From assembly GCA_021324915.1 (NCBI GenBank), contig JAJPIC010000002.1, positions 1 through 38,261 on the forward strand: a stretch of DNA of 38,261 bases, written 5' to 3'. Source of the stretch: Beijerinckiaceae bacterium. GTDB taxonomy: Bacteria > Pseudomonadota > Alphaproteobacteria > Rhizobiales > Beijerinckiaceae. The position numbers and the translations under genes were made by a program. Numbering within the stretch: the stretch's first letter is position 1; each line of letters opens with the position of its first letter. The notes under the pieces are model-generated. The model saw only the letters and a list, made by a program, of their open reading frames with translations, searched no databases and was not told where the DNA came from. Positions 26,310-37,035 of this stretch are shown piece by piece.

Positions 26310-26334
26310 TGGTCCCGTGAAGTATAATATCCCC
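26310..26334 (-). repeat. Right terminal inverted repeat of the IS1595-family element
   Basis: TGGTCCCGTGAAGTATAATA, then TCCCC, pairs with 23714-23738 at 24 of 25 bases. On the plus strand it contains a perfect TATAAT at 26323-26328, 14 bases before the priA start codon. A TTGCCG box lies at 26304-26309, but the 13-base spacing is short for a standard promoter. Confidence 0.95.
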
Positions 26335-26343
26335 CCTCACCCA
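26335..26343. repeat. Target-site duplication, right copy, ending on the A of the priA start codon
   Basis: CCTCACCCA is identical to 23705-23713. Its last base is the first base of the priA ATG, so the duplication preserved the start codon. Confidence 0.9.
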
Positions 26344-28568
26344 TGCTGAGGTCCTCGAATCGCACGCGCGTTGCCGACGTCCTCGTCCCCGTCGCCGTCG
26401 ATCAAGCCTATTCCTATCGCATTCCCGCCGATCTCGAGATTGCCGTAGGCGATCTCGTCGAAGTGCCGCTCGGCACCCGCGAGACGGTCGGCGCCGTGTG
26501 GGAAATCCGCGAGACCGGCGGCTCCAATCTCAAGGCGATTGCGGCGCGCTGCGATCTTCCGCCGCTCAACCCGTCGCTGCGCGCCTTCATCGATTGGGTG
26601 GCGCGCTGGACCTTGAGCCCGCGCGGCATGGTTCTGCGCATGAGCGTCAAAGCGGCTTTCAATGCCGCACCGGAGCCTGTGCGCATCGGGCTCGTGCGCG
26701 CGGGGCCGCCGCCCGCGCGCATGACGCCGGCGCGCCAGCGCGTGCTTGCCGCGCTCGAAGACGGATTTCCGCACTCCAAGAGCGCGCTCGCCGACCTTGC
26801 CGCGTGTTCGACGAGCGTGATCGACACGCTTGTCGATGAGGGTACGCTCGCGGCGATCGCGCTGCCGCCCGAGCCGATCGCCGGGATCTGCGACCCCGAT
26901 TTCGCCGCGCCTCGCCTCGAAGCGGCGCAGAAAGACGCGGCGGAAGCGCTCGTCGCCGCCGTGAAAGCCGGCGAATTTTCGGTGAGCCTGCTCGAAGGCG
27001 TGACCGGCTCCGGCAAGACCGAAGTCTATTTCGAGGCGGTTGCCGAAGCTCTGCGCGCAGGACGCCAGGCGCTCATCCTTATGCCGGAGATCGCGCTCAC
27101 CGCCCAATTCTTGGACCGTTTCGCGGCCCGTTTCGGCGCCCGGCCTGCCGAATGGCATTCAGCGGTCAGCCCGCGCAAACGCGCCCGCACCTGGGAGGGA
27201 CTCGCCAAGGGCGACGTGAAAGTCGTCGCCGGCGCGCGCTCGGCACTGTTTCTGCCCTTTGCCGATCTTGCAACCATCATCGTCGATGAGGAACACGAGG
27301 CCGCCTATAAGCAGGACGATGGCGTCTCCTATCACGCGCGCGATATGGCCGTCGTGCGCGGGCAGATCGACAAGGCGGCCGTGGTGCTCGCTTCGGCAAC
27401 GCCCTCGATCGAATCGCGCGTCAATGCCGAGGGCCGCTACCGGCATCTGCGCCTGCCGGTGCGCTTCGGCGGAAGTAGCCTCCCGATGATCGAAACGATC
27501 GATCTGCGCCGTGAGGCCGCACCGCGCGGAAAGTGGATTTCGCCGCGGCTCGTCGCCGGCGTCGGCGAGACGCTCGAGAAAGACGAACAGGCGCTGCTCT
27601 TTCTGAACCGGCGCGGCTATGCGCCCCTGACGCTATGCCGGGTCTGCGGCCATCGCTTCCAATGTCCGAATTGCACGGCCTGGCTTGTCGAGCATCGGTT
27701 CCGCCGCGCCCTTGTCTGTCATCATTGCGGACACATCGAGCGCCGGCCGGACGCCTGCCTCGAATGTGAATCGGTCGATTCGCTGGCCGCATGTGGGCCC
27801 GGCGTCGAGCGCCTGGCGGAAGAAGTCGCGGAGCTCTGGCCGGATGCACGCACGCTCATTCTTTCCTCCGATTTTCCCGGCGGCACCGAGCGGCTGCGCC
27901 AGGAACTCGACGCGATCGCCAATGGCGCCTGCGATCTCATCATCGGCACGCAGCTCGTTGCCAAGGGGCACAATTTTCCTCTGCTCTCGCTGGTCGGCGT
28001 GATCGATGCCGATGTCGGGCTTTCGAGCGGCGATCCGCGCGCCGCGGAGCGCACGTTCCAAGTCTTGCAGCAGGTGACCGGACGTGCCGGGCGTTTCGGC
28101 CGCACCGGCCGCGCGCTGGTGCAAACCTGGGAGCCCGATCATCCGGTGATCGGCGCCCTCGTCTGCGGCAATGCCGAGCGCTTCTATACCGAGGAAACCG
28201 AGCAGCGCCGCAGAGCCGGCCTGCCGCCCTTCGGCCGGCTTGCCGCGCTCATCATCTCGGGCAAGGACCGCGCTTCGGCCGAGACCCATGCGCGCGCTCT
28301 GGTCCGCGCCGCCTACGCGCTTCCGCCCAATCCCAAATGGCGGCTTGGCGCACTGGGCGGCTTGCCGCGCGAAGACGAGATTTCGCTGCTCGGTCCCGCC
28401 GAGGCCCCCATTGCGGTCATTCGCGGCCGGCATCGTTTCCGGCTGCTCGCGCGCGCGCCGCGCAATGCCGATCTTCAGGGTTTTCTGCGTGCGATGCTCG
28501 CGACCGCGCCGCCCGAGCGCGGCGGCGTGCGGGTCATGGTCGACGTCGATCCGCAGAATTTCATGTGA
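26343..28568 (+). CDS. priA: Primosomal replication restart helicase PriA
   Basis: A 741-residue DEAH-type 3'-5' helicase that reloads the replisome at stalled forks. The N-terminal 3'BD domain starts VADVLVPVAVDQAYSYRIP. Walker A is GVTGSGKT at 219-226, and the DEEH box is in IVDEEHEAAYKQDDG. Two interleaved zinc sites lie near residues 430-485 (CRVCGH, CPNC, CHHCGH, CLEC). The C-terminal helicase motifs include GTQLVAKGHNFP and QVTGRAGRFGR. The only reasonable start is ATG 26343, because the conserved domain begins ten residues later. The IS1595-type element ends one base upstream of this ATG's duplicated A, so no Shine-Dalgarno site is present and the native promoter is displaced. Confidence 0.97.
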   Translation: MLRSSNRTRVADVLVPVAVDQAYSYRIPADLEIAVGDLVEVPLGTRETVGAVWEIRETGGSNLKAIAARCDLPPLNPSLRAFIDWVARWTLSPRGMVLRMSVKAAFNAAPEPVRIGLVRAGPPPARMTPARQRVLAALEDGFPHSKSALADLAACSTSVIDTLVDEGTLAAIALPPEPIAGICDPDFAAPRLEAAQKDAAEALVAAVKAGEFSVSLLEGVTGSGKTEVYFEAVAEALRAGRQALILMPEIALTAQFLDRFAARFGARPAEWHSAVSPRKRARTWEGLAKGDVKVVAGARSALFLPFADLATIIVDEEHEAAYKQDDGVSYHARDMAVVRGQIDKAAVVLASATPSIESRVNAEGRYRHLRLPVRFGGSSLPMIETIDLRREAAPRGKWISPRLVAGVGETLEKDEQALLFLNRRGYAPLTLCRVCGHRFQCPNCTAWLVEHRFRRALVCHHCGHIERRPDACLECESVDSLAACGPGVERLAEEVAELWPDARTLILSSDFPGGTERLRQELDAIANGACDLIIGTQLVAKGHNFPLLSLVGVIDADVGLSSGDPRAAERTFQVLQQVTGRAGRFGRTGRALVQTWEPDHPVIGALVCGNAERFYTEETEQRRRAGLPPFGRLAALIISGKDRASAETHARALVRAAYALPPNPKWRLGALGGLPREDEISLLGPAEAPIAVIRGRHRFRLLARAPRNADLQGFLRAMLATAPPERGGVRVMVDVDPQNFM

Positions 28569-28642
28569 GAGAGACATCGTCGTGCCCATTGCCGTGGCGA
28601 TCCTGATGTTCGGGATCCTCGGCGGCATGCGCATAGCTCAAT

Positions 28643-29209
28643 CTAGCCGCGGATCTCCGGCGCAATCATCCGGCGGGCCATGAGCCGGATCGCCTTCTCG
28701 ATCTCCGCGGGGTCGGACATGGCCCGCGCAATCCCGGCCGCGGCAGCCAGTATTGTGCGCGCAAGACCGTTTGCATCCGGGGCGCCGGCTTGCGCAAGCC
28801 GGCTTACGACATCGCTCTCGATGCCCTGATCGAAGGCCCGAAAGCGCTCGGCGATTCGGCGATGCTCGTTGAAAATCTCGTCCCGGTGCGGCGAGCCTTC
28901 GAGCGCGCGCGCAACGACTCCGTATTTGCTTGCAAGCGCCGCCCCGATCCGCTCGGCGACAGCTTTCTCGGATTCGATGCCGGCGGCATAAGCCGCCTTC
29001 AGCGCGACCAGCAGCTCGTCGACGACCCCTGCAACAACGGCGTCCTTATCGGGGAATTGCGCGTAAAGCGTCGCCTTGGCAATTCCGGCCTCGCGCGCCA
29101 GCGCCTCCATCGTCATGCCGCGCAGCCCCTGGCGCAGCACCAGCGCCCAGGCCGCTTCGAGAATTCGTCGCCTCTTGTCGGTTACCCGCTCGTCAGAGCT
29201 CTGCGTCAT
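28643..29209 (-). CDS. TetR/AcrR-family transcriptional regulator
   Basis: A 188-residue regulator. Its N-terminal DNA-binding domain (about 12-58) reads RILEAAWALVLRQGLRGMTM, then LAREAGIAKATLYAQFPDKD, the canonical TetR helix-turn-helix. The rest is a helical ligand and dimer domain resembling the AefR-like C-terminal type. ATG 29209 lies 64 bases from the start of the divergent reductase gene. The gap contains an inverted TGAAC/GTTCA pair, so it very likely represses itself and that reductase. The ligand is unknown. Confidence 0.9.
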   Translation of the reverse strand: MTQSSDERVTDKRRRILEAAWALVLRQGLRGMTMEALAREAGIAKATLYAQFPDKDAVVAGVVDELLVALKAAYAAGIESEKAVAERIGAALASKYGVVARALEGSPHRDEIFNEHRRIAERFRAFDQGIESDVVSRLAQAGAPDANGLARTILAAAAGIARAMSDPAEIEKAIRLMARRMIAPEIRG

Positions 29210-29221
29210 CGATCGGCCTAT

Positions 29222-29256
29222 TGAACGAACTGAACGAATATTGTATATTATGTTCA
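29222..29256. promoter_or_regulatory. Putative TetR operator between divergent genes
   Basis: TGAACGAA occurs twice in direct order (29222 and 29231), and the second copy forms an inverted pair with GTTCA at 29252-29256. The AT-rich centre TATTGTATATTA could hold -10 elements for both directions. Placement within a 64-base divergent gap supports an operator. Confidence 0.55.
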
Positions 29257-29273
29257 GTCATGAGGGCCATGTC

Positions 29274-30293
29274 ATGTCTGATCTCGTCTTGCTCACTGGA
29301 ATCTCAGGCTTTCTGGGCGGCCATGTTGCCCGCGCGCTCCTGGCGGCTGGCTACACCGTCCGCGGCAGCGTCCGCAATCCCGCCAAGGCGGATCAGGTTC
29401 GCGACACGCTGGGGAGAGCTGGCGCCGATCTTTCGCGGCTTCAATTCGTGACGCTCGATCTTTTGCGCGATGAGGGCTGGGCGGAAGCGGCAAAGGGCTG
29501 CCGCTATCTGATGCACACGGCTTCGCCGCTGCTTCTCAAAATGCCGGCCGACAAGATGGAACTGATCCGGCCAGCCGTTGAAGGCACCGAGCGGGCGCTG
29601 CGCGCGGGCCTCGATGCCGGCGTCGCGCGGATCGTGCTGACGTCTTCGGTGGTCGCCATCGCCTATGGCCATCCGCCGCGCGCGACCCCCTTCACCGCGC
29701 AGGACTGGACCAATCCTGAGGGCCGCGGTGTCAATGCCTATGCCGAATCGAAGACCCGCGCCGAGCGGCGCGCCTGGGCGATCATGAAAGCGGCCGGCCG
29801 GGAGCAGGATCTTGTCGCCATCAATCCGGCACTCATCCTCGGCCCCTTGCAGGATCAGGATCCCGGCACCTCCGCCGTCGCGGTCGAGCGGCTGATGGAC
29901 GGCAGCATACCGGCGCTGCCGCGCATGGCTTTCGAGATCGTCGATGTGCGCGACGTTGCCGACGCCCATGTCGCAGCGCTGACGAGCCCCAAAGCCGGCG
30001 GCCAGCGCTTTCCGATCGGCGAGCGGCCACTCTTCTTCAAAGAGATTGCCGACATCTTGCGCCAGCATTTCCCGGAGCGGGCGCGCAAGATTCCGCGTTT
30101 CGAAATTCCCGATTGGGCGGCGCGCCTCTATGCGCAATTCGATGCCGATCTGCGCGCCCAAAGAGGCGAGATCGGATCGGTTAAGCGGATCGATTCCTCG
30201 CCCGCTATAGCCCTGCTCGGCCGCGCGCTCATTCCGGCCGAAGATGCGATCGTCGCGACGGGCAAGAGCCTGATCGAGCAGCATATCATCTGA
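29274..30293 (+). CDS. NAD(P)-dependent epimerase/aldehyde reductase (dihydroflavonol-reductase-like)
   Basis: A 339-residue extended SDR. The cofactor loop is LTGISGFLGGHVARALLAAG, close to TGxxGFxG, then VRGSVRN. Catalysis uses Ser/Thr in LTSSVVAIAYG and Tyr-x-x-x-Lys in YAESKTRAE. The segment NPALILGPLQDQDPGTSA is typical of the dihydroflavonol 4-reductase/methylglyoxal reductase group, which reduces aldehydes and ketones in bacteria. ATG 29274 has GAGGG upstream; the longer frame runs through the regulator on the opposite strand. Control by the divergent TetR protein suggests an inducible detoxification role, which is inference. Confidence 0.88.
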   Translation: MSDLVLLTGISGFLGGHVARALLAAGYTVRGSVRNPAKADQVRDTLGRAGADLSRLQFVTLDLLRDEGWAEAAKGCRYLMHTASPLLLKMPADKMELIRPAVEGTERALRAGLDAGVARIVLTSSVVAIAYGHPPRATPFTAQDWTNPEGRGVNAYAESKTRAERRAWAIMKAAGREQDLVAINPALILGPLQDQDPGTSAVAVERLMDGSIPALPRMAFEIVDVRDVADAHVAALTSPKAGGQRFPIGERPLFFKEIADILRQHFPERARKIPRFEIPDWAARLYAQFDADLRAQRGEIGSVKRIDSSPAIALLGRALIPAEDAIVATGKSLIEQHII

Positions 30294-30311
30294 GAGATCG
30301 CGGGCCGGAGC

Positions 30312-30578
30312 TCACGGCGCCTCGTAATTCGGATCCTCCGCATCATGCGCGTGGCCGATGATTTGCTTCAGCCTCGGGTCGAGCTTGTTGCAATCGACGA
30401 CCACCTTGCCGTCGTGCACGTCGAGGACCGCTTCGAGCGAAATTGCGTAATCGCCGGCATTCTCGACATAGACGATGAATTCCGGCCTGCCGTGCGGCGC
30501 GACCTGGCGGACGGCGCCGAATGCCGTCTCGCCGTCATGCGCGAAGACTTCGAACCCTTCTTGGACCTTCTCGCGCAT
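30312..30578 (-). CDS. Small protein paired with the thioredoxin-like gene (PRC-barrel/DUF2171-like)
   Basis: An 88-residue protein with alternating strands: EGFEVFAHDGETAFGAVRQV, then PEFIVYVENAGDYAISLEAV and VHDGKVVVDCNKL. The layout resembles small PRC-barrel or DUF2171 proteins, a tentative match by pattern. The tail is acidic. ATG 30578 comes one base after the stop of the thioredoxin-like gene, with AAGGCGG upstream, so the two form an operon. The longer frame to 30824 is antisense overlap and not used. Function unknown. Confidence 0.75.
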   Translation of the reverse strand: MREKVQEGFEVFAHDGETAFGAVRQVAPHGRPEFIVYVENAGDYAISLEAVLDVHDGKVVVDCNKLDPRLKQIIGHAHDAEDPNYEAP

Positions 30579-30579
30579 C

Positions 30580-31137
30580 TCACGCCGCCTTCCATTTGAT
30601 CGAACAGCCCATCGAGGGGATCTGGTGATCCGGCGCATGACCCGTCTTGGCGATCGTCTGCATCGCCTCGACGAGCTCGTGGCGCGCCTTCGGTGAAGGC
30701 GGGTGATTGGGCCGCCCCTCATCGAGCCGGCCGCGATATTTGAGCCTGCGGTGACGGTCATAGCCGAAGAAATCCGGCGTGCAGACGGCCTCATAGGCGC
30801 GCGCGATATCCTGGCTCTCGTCATGCAGGTAGGGGAAGGGAAAGCGGTGCTTCTCGGCGAACAGCTTCATGTTGGGGAAGGAATCTTCCGGATAGGTCGA
30901 AGCATCGTTCGAGCAGATGGCCGCAAACCCGATCCCTTCGCCCATCAGCTTTTGCGCGTCGGCGACAAGCCGGTCGATCACCGCGATCACATAAGGGCAA
31001 TGATTGCAGATGAAGGCGATCACCGTGCCGTTCTCGCCAGCCACGTCGTCCAAGGTGTAGGTGCGCCCGTCGGTCGCCGGCAGCTTGAAATCGACCGCCG
31101 GCTCGTCGAGGGTGATCGAGGTGACTGTGGTCGCCAT
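30580..31137 (-). CDS. Thioredoxin-fold (AhpC/TSA-like) protein
   Basis: A 185-residue cytosolic redoxin. The fold starts AVDFKLPATDGRTYTLDDV, the redox motif is Cys44-Asn-His-Cys47 in AFICNHCPYV, and VCTPDFFGYD carries the cis-Pro-like segment of this subfamily. Proteins with CNHCPYV are a common uncharacterised branch between thioredoxins and peroxiredoxins. ATG 31137 has GGAG seven bases upstream; ATG 31149 is a less supported alternative. It forms an operon with the 88-aa gene and is divergent from atpH across 231 bases. Substrate unknown, probably thiol-disulfide or peroxide metabolism. Confidence 0.87.
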   Translation of the reverse strand: MATTVTSITLDEPAVDFKLPATDGRTYTLDDVAGENGTVIAFICNHCPYVIAVIDRLVADAQKLMGEGIGFAAICSNDASTYPEDSFPNMKLFAEKHRFPFPYLHDESQDIARAYEAVCTPDFFGYDRHRRLKYRGRLDEGRPNHPPSPKARHELVEAMQTIAKTGHAPDHQIPSMGCSIKWKAA

Positions 31138-31368
31138 GGCTTGCTCCATCGTCTTTGCAACAATATAGCGGGGGCGGCGAGGGAAGCCAGCGCGGCTCGG
31201 GCATGTATCGGATGCCGCACCGGCCAGGGTTGCGCATAAAAAAGTCATATGTTAGTCAGCCTCGCCCTGGCGGGGAGCCCCTGCCGGGTCTTTTCGAGCC
31301 TGCGCTTTCGGTTGCCGCAATCCCCTCGAGCCAGGCTTCTCCGCCCATAGGATTTAAGGGTTCAAGTC

Positions 31369-31932
31369 TTGGCGCAAGACCAGACGATCGTATCGGGAAT
31401 GGCCGGGCGCTACGCTTTGGCGCTCTATGCGCTCGCCGAGGATCTCGGCCTCACCGACAAAGTCGCCGCGGATCTTGCGAGCTTCGCCGCGCTCATGGCC
31501 GAGAGCGAAGACCTCCAGCGCTTCGTCAAAAGCCCGCTTCATTCGGCCGAGGAACAATTGAAGGCGCTCGATGCCGTTCTGGCGCGCGCCGGAATTTCGG
31601 GAATTCCCGCCAATTTCGTGAAGCTCGTGGCGATGAAGCGCCGGCTCTATGCGATCGGCGACATGCTCGAGAATTTCCATAAGCTCAACGATGCCGCAAA
31701 GGGTCGCGTGCGCGCCGAAGTCACGGTCGCCGAGCCCTTGGCGGACAGACACGTCGAGTCCTTGAAGGCCGCGCTCGCCGAATTGACCGGCGGCAAGGCG
31801 GTCGACGTCAAGACGAAGATCGATCCTGAGATCATCGGCGGGATCATTGTGAAACTCGGGTCCCGCATGGTCGACGGCTCGCTCCGCACCAAGCTCAATT
31901 CGCTCCGCGCACGCATGAAAGAGGTCGGCTGA
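31369..31932 (+). CDS. atpH: F1 ATP synthase subunit delta
   Basis: A 187-residue peripheral-stalk subunit linking F1 to subunit b (the mitochondrial OSCP counterpart). The N-terminal helical domain reads [18 protein letters not shown], and the C-terminal domain has the family signature [20 protein letters not shown] near the end. The start is TTG 31369 with AAGGG about 9 bases upstream; no better start fits the conserved N-terminus. It is first in atpHAGDC, two bases of spacing before atpA. F0 genes are absent from the window, as is usual in alphaproteobacteria, where F0 and F1 operons are separate. Confidence 0.95.
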   Translation: MAQDQTIVSGMAGRYALALYALAEDLGLTDKVAADLASFAALMAESEDLQRFVKSPLHSAEEQLKALDAVLARAGISGIPANFVKLVAMKRRLYAIGDMLENFHKLNDAAKGRVRAEVTVAEPLADRHVESLKAALAELTGGKAVDVKTKIDPEIIGGIIVKLGSRMVDGSLRTKLNSLRARMKEVG

Positions 31933-31933
31933 T

Positions 31934-33463
31934 ATGGATATCCGCCCCGCTGAGATTTCGGCGATCCTGAAGAAAGAGATCGCCAATTTCGGGAACGAGG
32001 CTGAACTGACCGAGGTAGGACAGGTCCTCTCGGTCGGCGATGGCATCGCCCACATCTATGGCCTCGACAATGTGCAGGCCGGCGAAATGGTCGCTTTCGA
32101 GAGCGGCATTCGCGGCATGGCGCTGAACCTCGAGACCGACAATGTCGGCGTCGTCATTTTCGGCAGCGACCGCGAGATCAAGGAAGGCCAGACGGTCAAG
32201 CGCACCGGGGCCATCGTCGATGTGCCGATCGGCAAGGAATTGCTCGGCCGCGTGGTCGATGCGCTCGGCAATCCGATCGACGCCAAGGGGCCGATCAATG
32301 CCACGCGGCGCGCCCGGGTGGACGTGAAGGCGCCCGGCATCATCCCGCGCAAGTCCGTGCACGAGCCGATGGCGACCGGCCTCAAGGCGATCGACGCCTT
32401 GATCCCGATCGGGCGCGGCCAGCGCGAGCTCATCATCGGCGACCGGCAGACCGGCAAGACGGCTATCGCGCTCGATACGATCCTCAATCAGAAATCGGTC
32501 AATCAGGGCACCGACGAGAAGGCCAAGCTTTATTGCATCTATGTCGCGGTCGGGCAGAAGCGCTCGACGGTTGCGCAATTCGTCAAAGTGCTCGAGGAGC
32601 AGGGCGCGCTCGATTATTCGATCGTCGTGGCCGCCACCGCTTCCGATCCGGCGCCCATGCAATTTCTCGCGCCCTTCGCCGGCTGCGCGATGGGCGAATA
32701 TTTCCGCGACAACGGCATGCACGGGCTCATGATCTACGACGACCTCTCGAAACAGGCCGTCGCCTACCGCCAGATGTCGCTGCTCCTGCGCCGCCCGCCG
32801 GGCCGCGAAGCCTATCCGGGCGACGTCTTCTATCTCCATTCGCGCCTGCTCGAGCGCGCCGCCAAGCTCAACGACGATCATGGCGGAGGCTCGCTCACCG
32901 CCCTGCCGGTGATCGAGACGCAGGCCAACGACGTCTCGGCCTATATTCCGACCAATGTGATCTCGATCACCGACGGCCAGATCTTTCTCGAGACGGATCT
33001 CTTCTATCAGGGCATCCGGCCGGCGGTGAACGTCGGCCTCTCCGTGTCGCGCGTCGGCTCTTCGGCGCAGACGAAAGCGATGAAAAAGGTCGCCGGGCGG
33101 ATCAAGGGCGAGCTTGCGCAATATCGCGAAATGGCCGCCTTCGCCCAGTTCGGCTCCGATCTCGATGCGACGACCCAGCGCCTGCTCGCGCGCGGCTCAC
33201 GCCTCACCGAGCTCCTGAAACAGCCGCAGTTCTCGCCGCTGAAGATGGAAGAGCAGGTCTGCGTGATCTATGCCGGCGTCAACGGCTATCTCGATCCGCT
33301 GCCGGTCGAGCGCGTCAAGCCTTTCGAAGAAGGTCTGCTCGCGCTGCTGCGTGCCAATCATGCCGATCTTCTCGAGACGATCCGCGCCTCGAAGGATCTC
33401 TCGGAAGGCACGGCCGCAAGCCTCAAATCCGTGGTCGAGAACTACGCCAAGACCTTCGCCTGA
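31934..33463 (+). CDS. atpA: F1 ATP synthase subunit alpha
   Basis: A 509-residue regulatory nucleotide-binding subunit. The Walker A motif GDRQTGKT is at about 169-176, as in E. coli, and the signature [17 protein letters not shown] is at about 361-377. The arginine finger lies in that last segment (Arg in SVSRVGS), and its length equals family norm. The N-terminal [16 protein letters not shown] helix binds delta. ATG 31934 is one base after the atpH stop. It is followed by atpG after 24 bases. The 408-codon antisense frame is a shadow. Confidence 0.98.
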   Translation: MDIRPAEISAILKKEIANFGNEAELTEVGQVLSVGDGIAHIYGLDNVQAGEMVAFESGIRGMALNLETDNVGVVIFGSDREIKEGQTVKRTGAIVDVPIGKELLGRVVDALGNPIDAKGPINATRRARVDVKAPGIIPRKSVHEPMATGLKAIDALIPIGRGQRELIIGDRQTGKTAIALDTILNQKSVNQGTDEKAKLYCIYVAVGQKRSTVAQFVKVLEEQGALDYSIVVAATASDPAPMQFLAPFAGCAMGEYFRDNGMHGLMIYDDLSKQAVAYRQMSLLLRRPPGREAYPGDVFYLHSRLLERAAKLNDDHGGGSLTALPVIETQANDVSAYIPTNVISITDGQIFLETDLFYQGIRPAVNVGLSVSRVGSSAQTKAMKKVAGRIKGELAQYREMAAFAQFGSDLDATTQRLLARGSRLTELLKQPQFSPLKMEEQVCVIYAGVNGYLDPLPVERVKPFEEGLLALLRANHADLLETIRASKDLSEGTAASLKSVVENYAKTFA

Positions 33464-33487
33464 ACCCTTCGCCAAGACGAGACCACC

Positions 33488-35825
<2,338 letters not shown>

Positions 35826-35828
35826 CCC

Positions 35829-36230
35829 ATGGCGACCTTTCCGTTCGAACTCGTCTCGCCGGAAAAGCTCGCCTTCTCGGGCGAGGTCGAGGCTGTCGTC
35901 GTGCCGGGTCTCGAAGGCGAGTTCACCGTGCTCAAGGACCACGCGCCGCTGATGGCGGTGCTGAAGCCGGGCGTGCTCGAAATCGACCAGAGCGCCACGC
36001 AGAAGAAAAAGCTCTTCGTGCGCGGCGGTTTCGCCCAGGTCTCGCCCTCAGGGCTCACGATTCTCGCCGAACAGGCGATCGCACTCGAAGAGCTGAATGC
36101 GGCGCAGATCGAAGCCGATCTCCGCAGCGCGGAGGAGGACATCGCCGCCGCGGCAACCGACGAGGCGCGCCGGATCGCCACCGAACAGCGCGATCATTTG
36201 CAGGAACTCAGAACCGCGCTGCAGATCTGA
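35829..36230 (+). CDS. atpC: F1 ATP synthase subunit epsilon
   Basis: A 133-residue subunit that joins gamma and inhibits ATP hydrolysis. The beta-sandwich domain reads [20 protein letters not shown], then [19 protein letters not shown], and ends [20 protein letters not shown]. The C-terminal two-helix part ([20 protein letters not shown]) is complete, so regulatory inhibition is possible. It is last in the F1 operon; a weak GC-rich hairpin (GGCCG at 36233, CGGCC at 36246) follows the stop. Confidence 0.96.
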   Translation: MATFPFELVSPEKLAFSGEVEAVVVPGLEGEFTVLKDHAPLMAVLKPGVLEIDQSATQKKKLFVRGGFAQVSPSGLTILAEQAIALEELNAAQIEADLRSAEEDIAAAATDEARRIATEQRDHLQELRTALQI

Positions 36231-36403
36231 AAGGCCGCGGCCCTCCGGCCCATATAAATCTGTTAGATCTGTGCGTCTGCGCTTCGAGACCGAAGCGCGA
36301 GTTTTGGCCCGGGCCGCCGAACGCTACAATCGATTGTTGCGGCTCGTCGCCCGCTGCGCGACCTTCCCCGGAACCATGGCTCTCGTCTGAGGTGCCGATA
36401 GAG

Positions 36404-36853
36404 ATGCGTGCGATCATCCTGCGAAGACTGGCGCTGCTTCTTGCGCTGCTCTTGCCGCTGCACGCGGCCCTCGGCCAAAATCTCCTCGAGCGCGGCGCCT
36501 TCACACGGATGCAAAGCCCCGACGAGGACGATGGCGGTAGCGTCCTCGATCGCGCCGGCTTCATCCGGCTGCATCGCGCCGATCCGACCTATCGGCTACC
36601 GATGGAATGCTATTCCGCCTGCACGCTGCTGCTTGCCCTGCCCGGCGCCTGCGTCGCGCCGGGCAGCCATCTCTATTTCCATGGCGCGACGGTCGGCGGG
36701 CGTCTCTCGCCGAAATGGAACACCTATGCGATGGGCTTTTATCCGGAAGGCGTGCGCCGCTGGGTGGCCGCGCACCGGGCGCTGGCGAGCGAGCGATTTA
36801 CGCGGCTCGATTGGCAGGGCGCCGCCCGGCTCGGTGTCCGGGTTTGCGAGTAG
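36404..36853 (+). CDS. Small secreted protein with a ClpP-like 'SACT' segment
   Basis: A 149-residue protein with a signal peptide (RAIILRRLALLLALLLPLHA, cleavage near ALG-QN). The segment MECYSACTLLLALPGACVAP, followed by LYFHGATVGG, resembles the Ser-containing strand and turn (S-x-C-A-S-A-C-T ... FHG) of the COG3904 periplasmic ClpP-like proteins, but the protein is shorter than those and a full catalytic triad is not obvious. The Cys residues may form a disulfide. ATG 36404 follows GAGGTG by nine bases. It stands alone between atpC and a repeat. Function unknown. Confidence 0.7.
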   Translation: MRAIILRRLALLLALLLPLHAALGQNLLERGAFTRMQSPDEDDGGSVLDRAGFIRLHRADPTYRLPMECYSACTLLLALPGACVAPGSHLYFHGATVGGRLSPKWNTYAMGFYPEGVRRWVAAHRALASERFTRLDWQGAARLGVRVCE

Positions 36854-36886
36854 CATCGGACCCGATGGAACCCGGTTTGCCTGGCA

Positions 36887-36980
36887 CTTCCCCGGACGAG
36901 CCGGGATAAATCCGGGCGAAGAGCCGGGGCCCCGCAATTGCTCTTTGGATCCCGGATCGGCGCGCCGCGCCGTCCGGGAA
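36887..36980. repeat. Dispersed ~100-bp palindromic repeat, copy B
   Basis: It shares CTTCCCCGGACGAG at its start, CCGGGGCCC in the middle and TGGATCCCGGATCGGCGCG plus GCCGTCCGGGAA at its end with copy A (22296-22402), in the same orientation. The middle differs and is shorter. It lies in the gap before uvrB, 34 bases after the preceding stop. Confidence 0.8.
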
Positions 36981-37035
36981 AGAGGGGCGCCGCTGCCGCC
37001 TTTGATCGGCCGCAGGAAGCGCCCATATTGGGCCC

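Larger units (their letters stand above)
23714..26334 (+). mobile_element. IS1595-family insertion element with three passenger genes
   Basis: A 2,621-bp element bounded by 25-bp inverted repeats that differ at one base and flanked by an 8-9 bp direct duplication, so both ends are certain. It encodes an ISXO2-type transposase, then a 284-aa unknown, a PIN-domain protein and a 65-aa charged protein, all on the plus strand with gaps of 8, -8 and 4 bases. IS1595-family members are known to carry passenger genes. The cargo is visibly less GC-rich than the host genes. Intact repeats and an intact transposase suggest a recent and possibly active insertion. The right end abuts the priA start codon. 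Confidence 0.95.

Noticed and set aside
23714-26334. Composite transposon flanked by two IS copies
   Set aside because: Only one transposase is present and the terminal repeats belong to a single element, so this is one IS with passengers.
31230-31253. TTGCGC and TATGTT as an atp operon promoter
   Set aside because: The spacing is only 12 bases, too short for a standard promoter.
31895-33121. 408-codon frame antisense to atpA, with similar long frames opposite atpG, atpD and uvrB
   Set aside because: Composition artefacts; the plus-strand genes are certain.
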